Below are positions 7,777-15,727 of a stretch of DNA of 64,000 bases, piece after piece; positions within the stretch are counted from its first letter, which is position 1; each line of letters begins with the position of its first letter. The DNA lies in NCBI GenBank assembly GCA_903828675.1, contig CAIKND010000157.1, forward strand, positions 62,001 to 126,000, given 5' to 3'. The DNA is from an uncultured Acidobacteriaceae bacterium (lineage in GTDB: Bacteria; Acidobacteriota; Terriglobia; Terriglobales; Acidobacteriaceae). The notes beneath the pieces are model-generated. The model made no database searches, was not told the DNA's origin, and saw only the letters and a program-made list of their open reading frames with translations. The position numbers and the translations under genes were made by a program.

Positions 7777-7820
7777 ACTTCATCATTATTGAGGCGCCAG
7801 GGACTTCGGTCTCTGGCGTC
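7120..7820 (+). ncRNA. Putative repetitive structured RNA (hairpin array transcript)
   Basis: The array is proposed to be transcribed left to right. Only the plus-strand sequence gives GNRA loops in all twelve good units; the minus-strand loops (TTGC, TTTC, TCGC) fit no stable tetraloop class. The array ends with a 12-bp hairpin closed by C(TTCG)G at 7793-7820, as expected for the 3' end of a transcript. The 5' end is unknown; it could begin after the dyad sites at 6801-6855. No protein gene in the neighbourhood is an obvious partner: the next gene, a rhodanese, starts at 7925. A DNA-level role (repeat-mediated structure) is the alternative. Expression has not been shown. Confidence 0.4.
7793..7820 (+). 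terminator. Strong hairpin with TTCG loop after the array
   Basis: GGCGCCAGGGAC (7793-7804) pairs over all 12 positions, with two G-T wobbles, with GTCTCTGGCGTC (7809-7820). The loop is TTCG closed by C-G, the exceptionally stable tetraloop. The downstream sequence has only scattered T runs (TTCGTTTGTG, TTCTTTTG), so it is a hairpin-plus-weak-U-tract terminator or a 3' stabilising structure rather than a textbook intrinsic terminator. Confidence 0.6.
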
Positions 7821-7924
7821 TTCGTTTGTGGCCGCTTCTTTTGAACAACATTCAGACCATTGAATTGGCCGCTGGCAGTGCAAGAACGGCTGTCGCCGTT
7901 TAAACTTGTTGCGGAGCTGGCACA

Positions 7925-8413
7925 ATGAGACTCACGCTATTTAAGAAGACGGGAACGATCGCAGTTCTCGTAATGTTGTTTGGCACATACGCGCAGGCAC
8001 AGTTTGGTGCTCCGCAAGGGATCAGCGCATCATCCGTTCCAACCGAACAGCTGATTCTGCCTGAGCAGTTGAACGACTTGCTGCGCGGCGGTGACGCAGG
8101 CAAGCCGCTGATCCTGCAGGTGGGTTCGCTCCTGATGTTCCGGGAGGCTCACATCCCCGGGGCTGAATACGCCGGAGCCGGTTCCCAGGCCGTTGGCCTG
8201 CAGCAACTGCAAGCCAGGGTTGCTCCGTTCGGCCACGAGAAGTTGATCGTGCTTTACTGCGGCTGTTGCCCGTGGAATCGCTGCCCCAACGTGGGCCCCG
8301 CGTTCAAGATGCTCCACGATCTCGGATTCACCCATGTGAAGGTTCTCTACCTGTCCGACAACTTCGGAACCAACTGGGTGGACAAGGGGTATCCAGTTGA
8401 GCGACGCCACTAG
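7925..8413 (+). CDS. Exported rhodanese-like protein
   Basis: The product has 162 residues. The N-terminal signal peptide (KKTGTIAVLVMLFGTYAQA) predicts periplasmic location. A single rhodanese-like domain follows: LILQVGSLLMFREAHIPGAEYAG matches the family's conserved DVR...HIPGA region, and LIVLYCGCCPWNRCPN carries the active-site Cys loop, here unusually rich in cysteines (CGCCxxxxC). Sulfur transfer or redox activity is expected; the partner is unknown. The stop overlaps the start of the next gene, a TlpA-type thioredoxin, by 17 bp, so the two are translationally coupled and probably act together in periplasmic thiol or sulfur chemistry. Confidence 0.8.
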   Translation: MRLTLFKKTGTIAVLVMLFGTYAQAQFGAPQGISASSVPTEQLILPEQLNDLLRGGDAGKPLILQVGSLLMFREAHIPGAEYAGAGSQAVGLQQLQARVAPFGHEKLIVLYCGCCPWNRCPNVGPAFKMLHDLGFTHVKVLYLSDNFGTNWVDKGYPVERRH

Positions 8414-8942
8414 CCCGGATTCGCTTTGGACGCACCCACGCATTCGTAGTCTCTTCCTGGCCTTGCTGGTGGGAGCGTGCTTCGTTGCCGGTCCGTCCTC
8501 GGCTATTGCCGCCGCATCCCTCGTGAACAAGAAGGCGCCTGAGTTTGTACGCAGGGACTTGAGCGGCAAGCTCCTTGATCTCGCCAGATTTCGCGGCAAG
8601 GTTGTGCTCTTGAACTTCTGGGCTACCTGGTGCGCCCCATGCCAGGTGGAGATGCCGTTTTTTGCGGCCTGGCAGCGCCAATACGGTGCGCAGAGTCTCC
8701 AGGTCATCGGCATCTCCATGGACGACGACTCAGCGCCAGTGCGCAAACTGATCGCAAGGCTGAAGTTGAATTATCCCGTGGCCATGGGCGATGAAAAGCT
8801 CGGAGCGAGCTACGGGGGCGTTCTGGGGCTGCCCCTGACCTATCTGATCGACGCAGATGGAAAAGTGCGCGCTCAGTTTCAAGGCGAGACGGATCTAAAG
8901 ACCGTCGAGACACATCTGAAATTGCTCTTATCTCATCCGTGA
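8397..8942 (+). CDS. TlpA-family thiol-disulfide oxidoreductase
   Basis: The product has 181 residues starting at a TTG (8397) preceded by AAGGGG at good spacing. An N-terminal hydrophobic segment (SLFLALLVGACFVAG) suggests a signal anchor. The thioredoxin-like domain has NFWATWCAPC with the CxxC active site, GISMDDDS, and the cis-Pro loop GLPLTYLIDADGKV. TlpA/ResA-type proteins reduce disulfides outside the cytoplasm, for example in cytochrome c maturation, which fits the cytochrome c gene nearby on the opposite strand. It overlaps the upstream rhodanese gene, so the two form one transcription unit. Confidence 0.88.
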   Translation: MSDATSPDSLWTHPRIRSLFLALLVGACFVAGPSSAIAAASLVNKKAPEFVRRDLSGKLLDLARFRGKVVLLNFWATWCAPCQVEMPFFAAWQRQYGAQSLQVIGISMDDDSAPVRKLIARLKLNYPVAMGDEKLGASYGGVLGLPLTYLIDADGKVRAQFQGETDLKTVETHLKLLLSHP

Positions 8943-9096
8943 ATCAAGTGCGCGCATTCGCTTCGCAGCCTGCCGCCGCATGCCTTTTGAAATCAGTTCA
9001 CCTGCGGGCGACACTCAGAGAACGAATATTCTCATCTGCGCTCCAAGCACACACAGCTCTCCCGTCTGCTTGCATTTGGCAAATTACGGATGAAGA

Positions 9097-9534
9097 CTAC
9101 TTGGCCGGCGTCACTGGCTGCGGCTTGGAAAAATTACGTAAATAAATGATCAGATTCCAGACCATGTGGTCATCCGCGCGGCCTTCAGCCTCAGCGGGCA
9201 TCTTCCCCTTGCCCTTGCGGATTGCGTCGAATAGTTCTCCGTCCTGCTTGCCGGCCAGCGTCTTCGCATCGGTCCAATCCCCTAGCGAAAGTTCCATGCT
9301 CTTGGCCAGGTCGGTCTGACCGTTCCCGTTGTCGCCGTGGCACATCGAGCAGTCCACGTCATATAACTTCTTTGCCTTCGCCTGCGACTCTGGCGTTGGC
9401 TTTACGGTATTCTTGGCGCCGGAAGCGGCCGGCGCGGGCGCTGGGGTGGCCTCTTGCGGGCGGGCCCCCAGAGTGGGCGTAGGAGCGAGCGTAACCAGAA
9501 CCACTGCGGAAAAAAGCAGAAACGACTTCAACAT
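9097..9534 (-). CDS. Periplasmic c-type cytochrome, single heme
   Basis: The product has 145 residues from the ATG at 9534. The signal peptide (MLKSFLLFSAVVLVTLAPTPTLGA) is followed by an Ala/Pro-rich linker. The domain holds one CSMCH heme site, GDNGNGQTDLAKSM after it, and KGKMPAEAEG with the likely axial Met, then a C-terminal helix WNLIIYLRNFS. This is a class I cytochrome c electron carrier. The frame extends to 9675, but the residues before 9534 do not look like protein and would bury the signal peptide. It converges on the TlpA gene, with about 150 bp between them. Confidence 0.88.
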   Translation of the reverse strand: MLKSFLLFSAVVLVTLAPTPTLGARPQEATPAPAPAASGAKNTVKPTPESQAKAKKLYDVDCSMCHGDNGNGQTDLAKSMELSLGDWTDAKTLAGKQDGELFDAIRKGKGKMPAEAEGRADDHMVWNLIIYLRNFSKPQPVTPAK

Positions 9535-9748
9535 AACAGCCTCCTCAATAGCAGATGTCAAACACAGGCATCTCATCGAGTTGATTGATTTCTGGCACGA
9601 ATTATAGGCCCAATCGATGGGAAGGGCTACCGGGAATCCGCAGGGAGGGTCCTCCGCGCGCAGCTTTTGGCGCAACCCGGAAGCTGAGGCGGAGGGCTTT
9701 TCGCTTCAGGAATTCCAGCATCATTTCGTGGGCCCGAGCGGATGATTC

Positions 9749-11383
9749 CTAGTGCATCGCAGACGTTCCCGAACCTGCGCCGGGCCTGTTCTTGCTCAGC
9801 AGGAAGGCAAGCACAACCAGCCCCACCGACATCCACGACAATTCCATGTACACATCCTGATAACCCTGCATCTCCGCCTGGCGGTTGAGTTGGTTGTAGA
9901 GATTGGCCAATGCCAGGCTCGTGCCGTTGGCTGCGCCAAAGTGAGATCCGAAAAATCCTGCCATCGTCCGTGATTGCTGCTGGAATGCTATGGATCCCGG
10001 ATGCATCGCGTTCTGAAGATGTTGCTGGTGCCATGTCGTGCGCGTGGTCACCTGCGCATTCGTGATGGCGATAAGGATGCTTCCCCCAATGTTTCGCGCG
10101 AAATTGATCAAGCCCGCCACCTGGTTGCTCTCTTCCCTTGGCATGCCCACGTAGGCCGCCGTAGTGATGGAGATGAAGCAAAACGGGAGGGGAAGCATCT
10201 GTACTACTCTGAGCCAGGATGCTGCCGGGAAGCTCATGTCCAGGGTGGTCGCGCTGGCCGCATAGCGAAAGGTGAGTACGAACATGCTGAAGCCGATTAC
10301 AGTCAGCGTGCGTGCAGAAACCTTTCCCGTGGCAAAACCCGCAATCGGCATCACGATGAAAAGTGCAATGCCGCCAGCGGTCAGCGCCATGCCTGCGTTG
10401 GTGGCGGTCCACCCCAGCAGTTTCTGCATGAACTGTGGTTGCAGCACAGTGTTGGCGTTCAGCACACCGCCTACCAGCATCATCAGAAAGCAACAGATCG
10501 CGAAATTCTTGAAGCGGAAAAGCTTGAGGTTCATGAGTGGGTTCTTCTGACGCCACTCCCACAACACCAGGCTGATCATGCCTCCCACAAACAGGAATGC
10601 AAAGAAACAGATGAAGCCGGAAGAGAACCAGTCGTTCTCCTCGCCCTTGTCGAGCATGATCTGCAAGCCGCCCATGGCGATGGTAAGAAAGCCCAGGCCG
10701 AGATAGTCCATGTTGCGCAGCCGCGAGCGGTCGGGCTTGATCCACGGCGGATCCTCCACAAGCCGGGTGACCAGAATGAACGCAAGAATACCTACCGGAA
10801 TATTGATGAAAAAGATCCACCGCCAGGAGAAGTTGTCAGTGATCCAACCGCCCAGCGTTGGGCCGATAGATGGCGCGAGCACAGTGACCAGGCCGTAGAT
10901 GGAAAATGCCTGGCCGCGCTTTTGCGGCTCAAACGAGTCGGCCATAATGGCCTGGGCCATCGGTTGCATCCCGCCGCCGCCCGCACCCTGCAACACTCGG
11001 CAGACAAGCAGCATTGGCAGCGTGGGGGCCGCTCCGCACAGAAAGCTGGCAACGGTAAATACCACGATGCAGAAGACGAAGAAGTTACGCCGCCCCATGA
11101 CGCTCGACGCCCAGCCGCCCAGCGGCAGCACGATGGCGTTCGCGACCAGGTAGCTGGTCAGCACCCAGGTTCCTTCATCCGTACTGGCCCCAAGCGTGCC
11201 TGCAATATGCGGCAGCGCCACGTTGGCGATCGAGGTGTCCAGCACCTCCATAAACGCCGCCAGAGCAACTGTCATGGCGATCAGCCATGGGTTCACCCGT
11301 GGCTTCCAACTCACCAGCTCGGCGGGGTTGGGGTTATCCATGCGCCTGGCCGGGCCCGGCGACGCTGGTCGCAACTCAGACAA
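9749..11383 (-). CDS. DHA2-family MFS drug efflux transporter, EmrB/QacA type
   Basis: The product has about 544 residues with 14 predicted hydrophobic helices, the DHA2 topology. Diagnostic stretches are MTVALAAFMEVLDTSIANVALP in helix 1 (motif D1), LGGWASSVMGRRN (motif A), RVLQGAGGGGMQPM (motif B) and SIGPTLGGWITDNFSWRWIFFIN (motif C, antiporter signature). Such proteins export drugs or other toxic compounds with proton exchange and often pair with EmrA-type adaptors, none of which is adjacent. A TTG at 11383 has an AGGAG 7 bp upstream and is preferred; the ATG at 11341 is an alternative start. It is the first of three neighbouring MFS genes. Confidence 0.88.
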   Translation of the reverse strand: MSELRPASPGPARRMDNPNPAELVSWKPRVNPWLIAMTVALAAFMEVLDTSIANVALPHIAGTLGASTDEGTWVLTSYLVANAIVLPLGGWASSVMGRRNFFVFCIVVFTVASFLCGAAPTLPMLLVCRVLQGAGGGGMQPMAQAIMADSFEPQKRGQAFSIYGLVTVLAPSIGPTLGGWITDNFSWRWIFFINIPVGILAFILVTRLVEDPPWIKPDRSRLRNMDYLGLGFLTIAMGGLQIMLDKGEENDWFSSGFICFFAFLFVGGMISLVLWEWRQKNPLMNLKLFRFKNFAICCFLMMLVGGVLNANTVLQPQFMQKLLGWTATNAGMALTAGGIALFIVMPIAGFATGKVSARTLTVIGFSMFVLTFRYAASATTLDMSFPAASWLRVVQMLPLPFCFISITTAAYVGMPREESNQVAGLINFARNIGGSILIAITNAQVTTRTTWHQQHLQNAMHPGSIAFQQQSRTMAGFFGSHFGAANGTSLALANLYNQLNRQAEMQGYQDVYMELSWMSVGLVVLAFLLSKNRPGAGSGTSAMH

Positions 11384-11552
11384 AAGTCTTCTCCTGTGAC
11401 GATCTTCGATTATGGCTGGCCGGGGGAAGTACGGCGCCGTGGGATCCGCGTGTGCGCTGAAGGCGTCCAACTCAGGGGCGCTTCAGACCTTGCTGCTCTT
11501 CCTTAGATTCTCGACCCTGCTGCCGGGGTTCATGCATTCCGCTTTGACCGCG

Positions 11553-12752
11553 TCACGCAGCCTTGGGCGTTCGCCAGCCCACCAAGGCAATCGCCAGCGC
11601 AGTGGCCTGCATGGTCACGATAAATCCCACGCAGGCAGGCCACCCACCCAGCGCCCAGAACGCTCCCGGAACAACCCCGGCAGCCGCGCCGCCCAGATAG
11701 TAGAAGGTGATGTACAGCCCCGCTGCCGTTACCCGCGCCCCGGCTGGCGCTGCCACGCGCAAGTGACTGCTGGACGCCGTCTGCGCAATGAAGACGCCAG
11801 AGGACAGCAGCGTCAGACCCAGAATCTCCACAGCCAGGGAAGGGGCCAGCGTAAGCAGAACGCCGGCGATGGAGCAGGAAATGGCCCCGGCAATTCCTGT
11901 ACGCAAACCCACACGCGTAATCAGGAAACCGGCGGCAGGCGTTACAACAAGTCCGATCAGGTACACAAAGAAAAGCGAACTCAGCGCCGTGGTCGACAGC
12001 AGAAACGGCGCGGCGCTCAGATGAAACGTAATCCACGTGAAGACGCCCACCAGCGAGAACAGCACGTTGAAGCCAACAGCGAAGGTCGCCACCAAACGCC
12101 GATTCCGGAACAACGCTTGCACCTGGTAAAGAAATCCGACTTCAGCCATCCTGCTCGGTGAAGCACGCCGCTGTCCGCGTGGCAGCCAGGCGGCCACCGC
12201 AGCCGCTCCCGCCAGCGATGCTGCTCCCAGCACCAGAAAGCTCACCCGCCAACTGAACAGGTCGGCGAGAATTCCACTGGAGACCCGCCCCAGAAAACCA
12301 CCCAGAGCTGTCCCACTGACATAAAAACTCATGATGAGGGCCACCTGGTCTGGCGGCCACTCCTCGCCGATGTAGGTGATAACCACCGCAATGATGCCGG
12401 GGACCGTGATGCCCTGAAGGAATCGCCAGAAGATCAGTTGCGCCAGCGATGTGGAAGTGGCGGCCAGCAGGGTGGGCACACTCACCCCAAGCAGCGAGAA
12501 AACGATCACTCGTTTGCGGGGTAGCCGCTCGGCAAGCGCGCCAAACACGGGAGCGGAAAGGGCCACCCCCAACGTTGCCGCGGAAACCGTCATCCCCACC
12601 CCGGTCTTGGATGCATGGAAGAGTCTCGCCAGCATGGGCAGCAGCGGCTGGGTGCAATAAAGCTCAAAGAAGGCACACGCGCCGCAGAGAATCACCGCGG
12701 CCGCTGCCCGCCGGCTCGGTAACTGACGATCAGGTTGTGAGAGAGGCTCCAA
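11553..12752 (-). CDS. MFS transporter, YnfM-like
   Basis: The product has 399 residues and about 12 hydrophobic helices. AVILCGACAFFELYCTQPLLPMLARLF opens helix 1, followed by LAERLPRKRVI (motif A) and FWRFLQGITVPGIIAVVITYIGEEW. This pattern is that of the YnfM/arabinose-efflux-like branch of the major facilitator superfamily. The substrate is unknown; export of small molecules is the usual assignment. It is transcribed toward the DHA2 transporter and divergently from the next MFS gene, with only 86 bp between the two starts. Confidence 0.82.
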   Translation of the reverse strand: MEPLSQPDRQLPSRRAAAAVILCGACAFFELYCTQPLLPMLARLFHASKTGVGMTVSAATLGVALSAPVFGALAERLPRKRVIVFSLLGVSVPTLLAATSTSLAQLIFWRFLQGITVPGIIAVVITYIGEEWPPDQVALIMSFYVSGTALGGFLGRVSSGILADLFSWRVSFLVLGAASLAGAAAVAAWLPRGQRRASPSRMAEVGFLYQVQALFRNRRLVATFAVGFNVLFSLVGVFTWITFHLSAAPFLLSTTALSSLFFVYLIGLVVTPAAGFLITRVGLRTGIAGAISCSIAGVLLTLAPSLAVEILGLTLLSSGVFIAQTASSSHLRVAAPAGARVTAAGLYITFYYLGGAAAGVVPGAFWALGGWPACVGFIVTMQATALAIALVGWRTPKAA

Positions 12753-12838
12753 TCATCAGGATAGTCGAGTGGTCTCGAAGCATCGCCGGCAAATGGTACC
12801 CCGGCGTTGAGGAAAGCGATATACCCTAAGGGCAGGAC

Positions 12839-14155
12839 ATGCATTCCCTTCCCCGAAAGCCGACCCGACGCGGCATGGAGGCCTTCGCCTCCCGTGATTT
12901 CAGACGATTCCAATTGGCGCGCGTAGCGGCCGTCCTGGGATATGCGGCGCAGTCGGTGGCCGTTGCGTGGCAGGTCTATTCCATCACTCACCGCGCCATT
13001 GACCTGGGCTATACGGGTCTCGCGCAGTTTTTGCCGGGGCTACTCTTCCTGCTTCCTGCCGGGCACGTGGCTGACCGCTTTGACCGCCGCCAGATCATTC
13101 TCGTCTGCTACGGCCTGCAGGTTATTTGCACGGCGGCGCTGCTGGGACTCGCCCGCGCGGGATTGCACAGCGTTTATCCCATCTATCTAGTGCTGTTCTT
13201 TATGGGGACGGCCCGTACCTTCTCCGGGCCGGCCAACACGGCGCTGATTCCGCACCTGGTGCCCGAGAAGCACTTTGTCAACGCGGTTACCTGGGGCGCG
13301 ACCATCTTTCAGTTCGCCACCATCATCGGTCCGGCGCTGGGCGGAGTTCTCTTCACGTTGCCTCTTGTTCACTTCGTGCCTGACACATCGCTGCAGGGAG
13401 CGGGGATTGTGTATGTGTTCAACCTGGGAACGCTGGGTTGGTCCCTGGTGCTGGTCGGAAGTATGCATACGCGCTCCGGGCGCATGGAGCACCGCGCTCT
13501 GTCGCTCAAGGTGGTCCTGGCCGGTTTTCAATATATGGGCCGCTCGCCCTTGCTGCTAGGGGCGGCGTCGCTTGATCTGTTTGCGGTTTTGCTGGGCGGA
13601 GCCGTGGCGCTGACCCCGATCTTTGCCAATGAGATTCTGCAGACCGGACCGCGCGGGCTGGGAATGCTCCGCGCCGCTCCTGCCGCCGGTTCGGTGGTGA
13701 TGTCGCTGCTGATGGCCCGCTATCCATTTCGGCGCAGGGCCGGACTTCGCCTCTTTATCTGCGTAGGGATTTTCGGCGTGGCTACAGTGGTTTTCGGTTT
13801 CTCGCACAGCCTGGCACTCTCACTTGGCGCGCTTTTCGTGGCCGGTGCCGCGGACTCCATTAGCGTCATCATTCGCGGATCACTGCTGCAACTGGCCACA
13901 CCACCAGAGATGCGCGGACGGGTCAGCGCGGTGAACTCCCTGTTTATCGGCGCTTCGAACGAACTGGGCGAATTCGAGAGCGGCCTTACGGCGCAGTGGT
14001 GGGGCGCGGTGCGCGCCACTGTGTATGGCGGAATCGGCGCACTGGTCGTCTCGGGGCTTTGGGCCGTCCTGTTTCCGAGCCTCCGCAACGCCGATGAGCT
14101 AACTGCCGAGGCCCTCCGGCCCAAACGTTCGTCTGGAGCGGAACAGCCATCCTGA
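12839..14155 (+). CDS. MFS transporter, EntS-like (MFS_3)
   Basis: The product has 438 residues. The start region MEAFASRDFRRFQLARVAAVLG leads into helix 1 with YAAQSVAVAWQVYSIT; motif A is AGHVADRFDRRQI, and a central GTARTFSGPANTALIPHLVP is typical of the MFS_3/EntS group (enterobactin exporter and relatives). Twelve helices are likely. A start at 12875 (MEAFASRD) is possible and matches family N-termini better; the first ATG at 12839 is kept for completeness. It is divergent from the YnfM-like gene. The substrate is unknown; siderophore or drug export is the family role. Confidence 0.82.
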   Translation: MHSLPRKPTRRGMEAFASRDFRRFQLARVAAVLGYAAQSVAVAWQVYSITHRAIDLGYTGLAQFLPGLLFLLPAGHVADRFDRRQIILVCYGLQVICTAALLGLARAGLHSVYPIYLVLFFMGTARTFSGPANTALIPHLVPEKHFVNAVTWGATIFQFATIIGPALGGVLFTLPLVHFVPDTSLQGAGIVYVFNLGTLGWSLVLVGSMHTRSGRMEHRALSLKVVLAGFQYMGRSPLLLGAASLDLFAVLLGGAVALTPIFANEILQTGPRGLGMLRAAPAAGSVVMSLLMARYPFRRRAGLRLFICVGIFGVATVVFGFSHSLALSLGALFVAGAADSISVIIRGSLLQLATPPEMRGRVSAVNSLFIGASNELGEFESGLTAQWWGAVRATVYGGIGALVVSGLWAVLFPSLRNADELTAEALRPKRSSGAEQPS

Positions 14156-14170
14156 CGTGTTTGGCCTGTC

Positions 14171-14608
14171 TCAGGCTGCCGGTGTCGCGGCGGTTTTCCA
14201 GTTGATGACGTGATAGACCGCCTGTCCTGTGCCTACGTTCCTCAGCCCGTGGAGTTGATTCGAAGCGTTAAAGATCACCGAGCCTGGACCCACGCGCTTC
14301 CACTCGCCGTTGGACAGAGCCTCAAGCGTGCCCTGCTGGATGATCATCATCTCCTCGTTGGGGTGCGCGTGCGCCGGATGCGGCATTTTGCCTGCGTCGA
14401 GCGTGGTAACGTGCAGCTCGAAGTGCTCCAGCGATACGGTGCGCGTATCGAAGAACTGCCGCGATGCGCCGTGGTCGTTGATCTTTACTGGGACCGAGTT
14501 CCAGTCAATGACGGTTGAACTCATGATCGGCCCGGGATCCGCGAGGGCGAGTTTTCCGCCAACGACAGCGGATGCGGCCATGGCTACGAGCAAATCTCTG
14601 CGGTTCAT
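14171..14608 (-). CDS. Exported cupin-domain protein with Tat signal
   Basis: The product has 145 residues from the ATG at 14608, which follows an AGAAGGGAA ribosome-binding site. The N-terminus NRRDLLVAMAASAVVGG has a twin-arginine signal, so the protein is exported folded. The cupin barrel shows HPAHAHPNEEMMIIQQGTLE (first metal-binding motif, His/His/Glu) and GPGSVIFNASNQLHGLRNVG (second motif, His). Such single-domain cupins bind a metal and act as isomerases, dioxygenases or sugar-binding proteins; the reaction cannot be told. It ends 15 bp from the convergent MFS gene. Confidence 0.8.
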   Translation of the reverse strand: MNRRDLLVAMAASAVVGGKLALADPGPIMSSTVIDWNSVPVKINDHGASRQFFDTRTVSLEHFELHVTTLDAGKMPHPAHAHPNEEMMIIQQGTLEALSNGEWKRVGPGSVIFNASNQLHGLRNVGTGQAVYHVINWKTAATPAA

Positions 14609-15727
14609 CGATAATTCCCTTCTCGGCTGAAAGTCAGCGTGTGGAGTGATGCAGGTATCGGCTATGGCATAACCAGAGTTGGCATATCCCGAAAGCAGTT
14701 CATCCAAGTCGCCGTGACCCTAAGGGAGCCGCGACCTCGCATGCATTGAACAGGATACAGTGAACTTGGTCTCGCTCCAATACTGCGGATATGCCATTTC
14801 AATCCTGCAGCGTAAGAATTGCCGCAACTTGGCTTCCAGTTGATTCAGGTGGCCATAAGATTGAGCAGGCTCAGAATTCTCGAGGCCGGTCGTATCGGGA
14901 ACAGAAGCCGCCGTCCTTCAAGGGCAAATGCCCACTGATTTTGTTGACCTTATGCCATGACTGAACTCGTGTCCTGACGCAAGGCAACCGAGCATCCTGC
15001 TTTCTTCGCCACTTCAACTCATCGGGGTTACCCCAGCCAGAGGGATACATGGTTAGGCGGCATTTCAATCGCTTCTCGGTGCGGCGACGTTCTGGACTGT
15101 AAATGCCTGGAACAAAAAAGACAGGGACGCCGGGTTGAGTTGGCTGCTGCCCCACCTATTCGCCAAAATCTGAAGGAAGCATGCTCTTCAGCCAAGCTCT
15201 ACCCCAGGGACGAAGACCTGTCGCCGGGGAACCCGGCTCGCTGCGCTCCGCTCCCAATGACAAAGCAATGGGGCACGGGCGGATTGCCTCGGGAATGTGC
15301 AGCGTTTCATGGTTCAGGATGAAGCTGCGAGCGCCCATCAATCTTTGCGTGACAGCGGTCACATACCAATTGCCATTCGCGTGCAAGGCTGCCAGTCAAC
15401 TGCGTGATCATGCGCCCGAATCGCGGGCTTAACGTTGGCTTCTGGTTCGCTCTGCAGACGATTCGGCCGACAGGCATCTCTACCGGCTGACAGGGGCTCT
15501 GTGGCCCTTCAAGTAGGGGTGACCGTTCCGCGGGGAGGAAGCCTCATGGATTCGGTCAATTTGAACTCTGCTGCTGATTGCCCAGGCCGATGCCGTGCAA
15601 ACAACGCTACAAGCAACTGTTGCAGCTGCGCTGGACGCGGAGACCGATACCCGCGCCTTTGCCATGTCAGGGGACGACGCGTTTCTAAATGAGAGGCCGG
15701 AGCGCAAATAGAAAGAGGGGCCAGTCT
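14609..15727. other. 1.1-kb region without a supported gene
   Basis: No open frame here has a protein-like composition with a ribosome-binding site. The minus-strand frame at 14871-15155 (94 codons) was considered and not accepted. A repeat-like patch at about 15215-15265 is listed separately. The region upstream of the diguanylate cyclase gene presumably holds its promoter. Composition is less GC-biased than in the flanking genes, which fits decayed or foreign DNA. Confidence 0.5.
15215..15265 (-). repeat. Dispersed repeat-like patch with GCCGGG hairpin
   Basis: GCCGGG-GAA-CCCGGC at 15223-15237 forms a perfect 6-bp hairpin. It is followed by a stretch that on the minus strand reads CTTTGTCATTGGGAGCGGAGCG, close in wording to the TGTCATCCTGAGCGGAGCG start of the repeats at 2401 and 2935 but in the opposite orientation. 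It is probably a distant relative of that family. Confidence 0.4.

Noticed and set aside
6981..7792. Open frames across the hairpin array on both strands (such as 6981-7424 minus and 7310-7792 plus)
   Set aside because: The 49-bp period shifts frame each unit, no ribosome-binding sites are present, translations look random, and the covariation pattern favours RNA structure.
9974..11506. 510-codon plus-strand frame opposite the DHA2 transporter
   Set aside because: It is an antisense shadow of a clear MFS gene in high-GC DNA; composition is His/Arg-rich and no family pattern is visible.
14871..15155. 94-codon minus-strand frame
   Set aside because: No ribosome-binding site, no recognisable fold, and it sits in a region that looks like decayed intergenic DNA.
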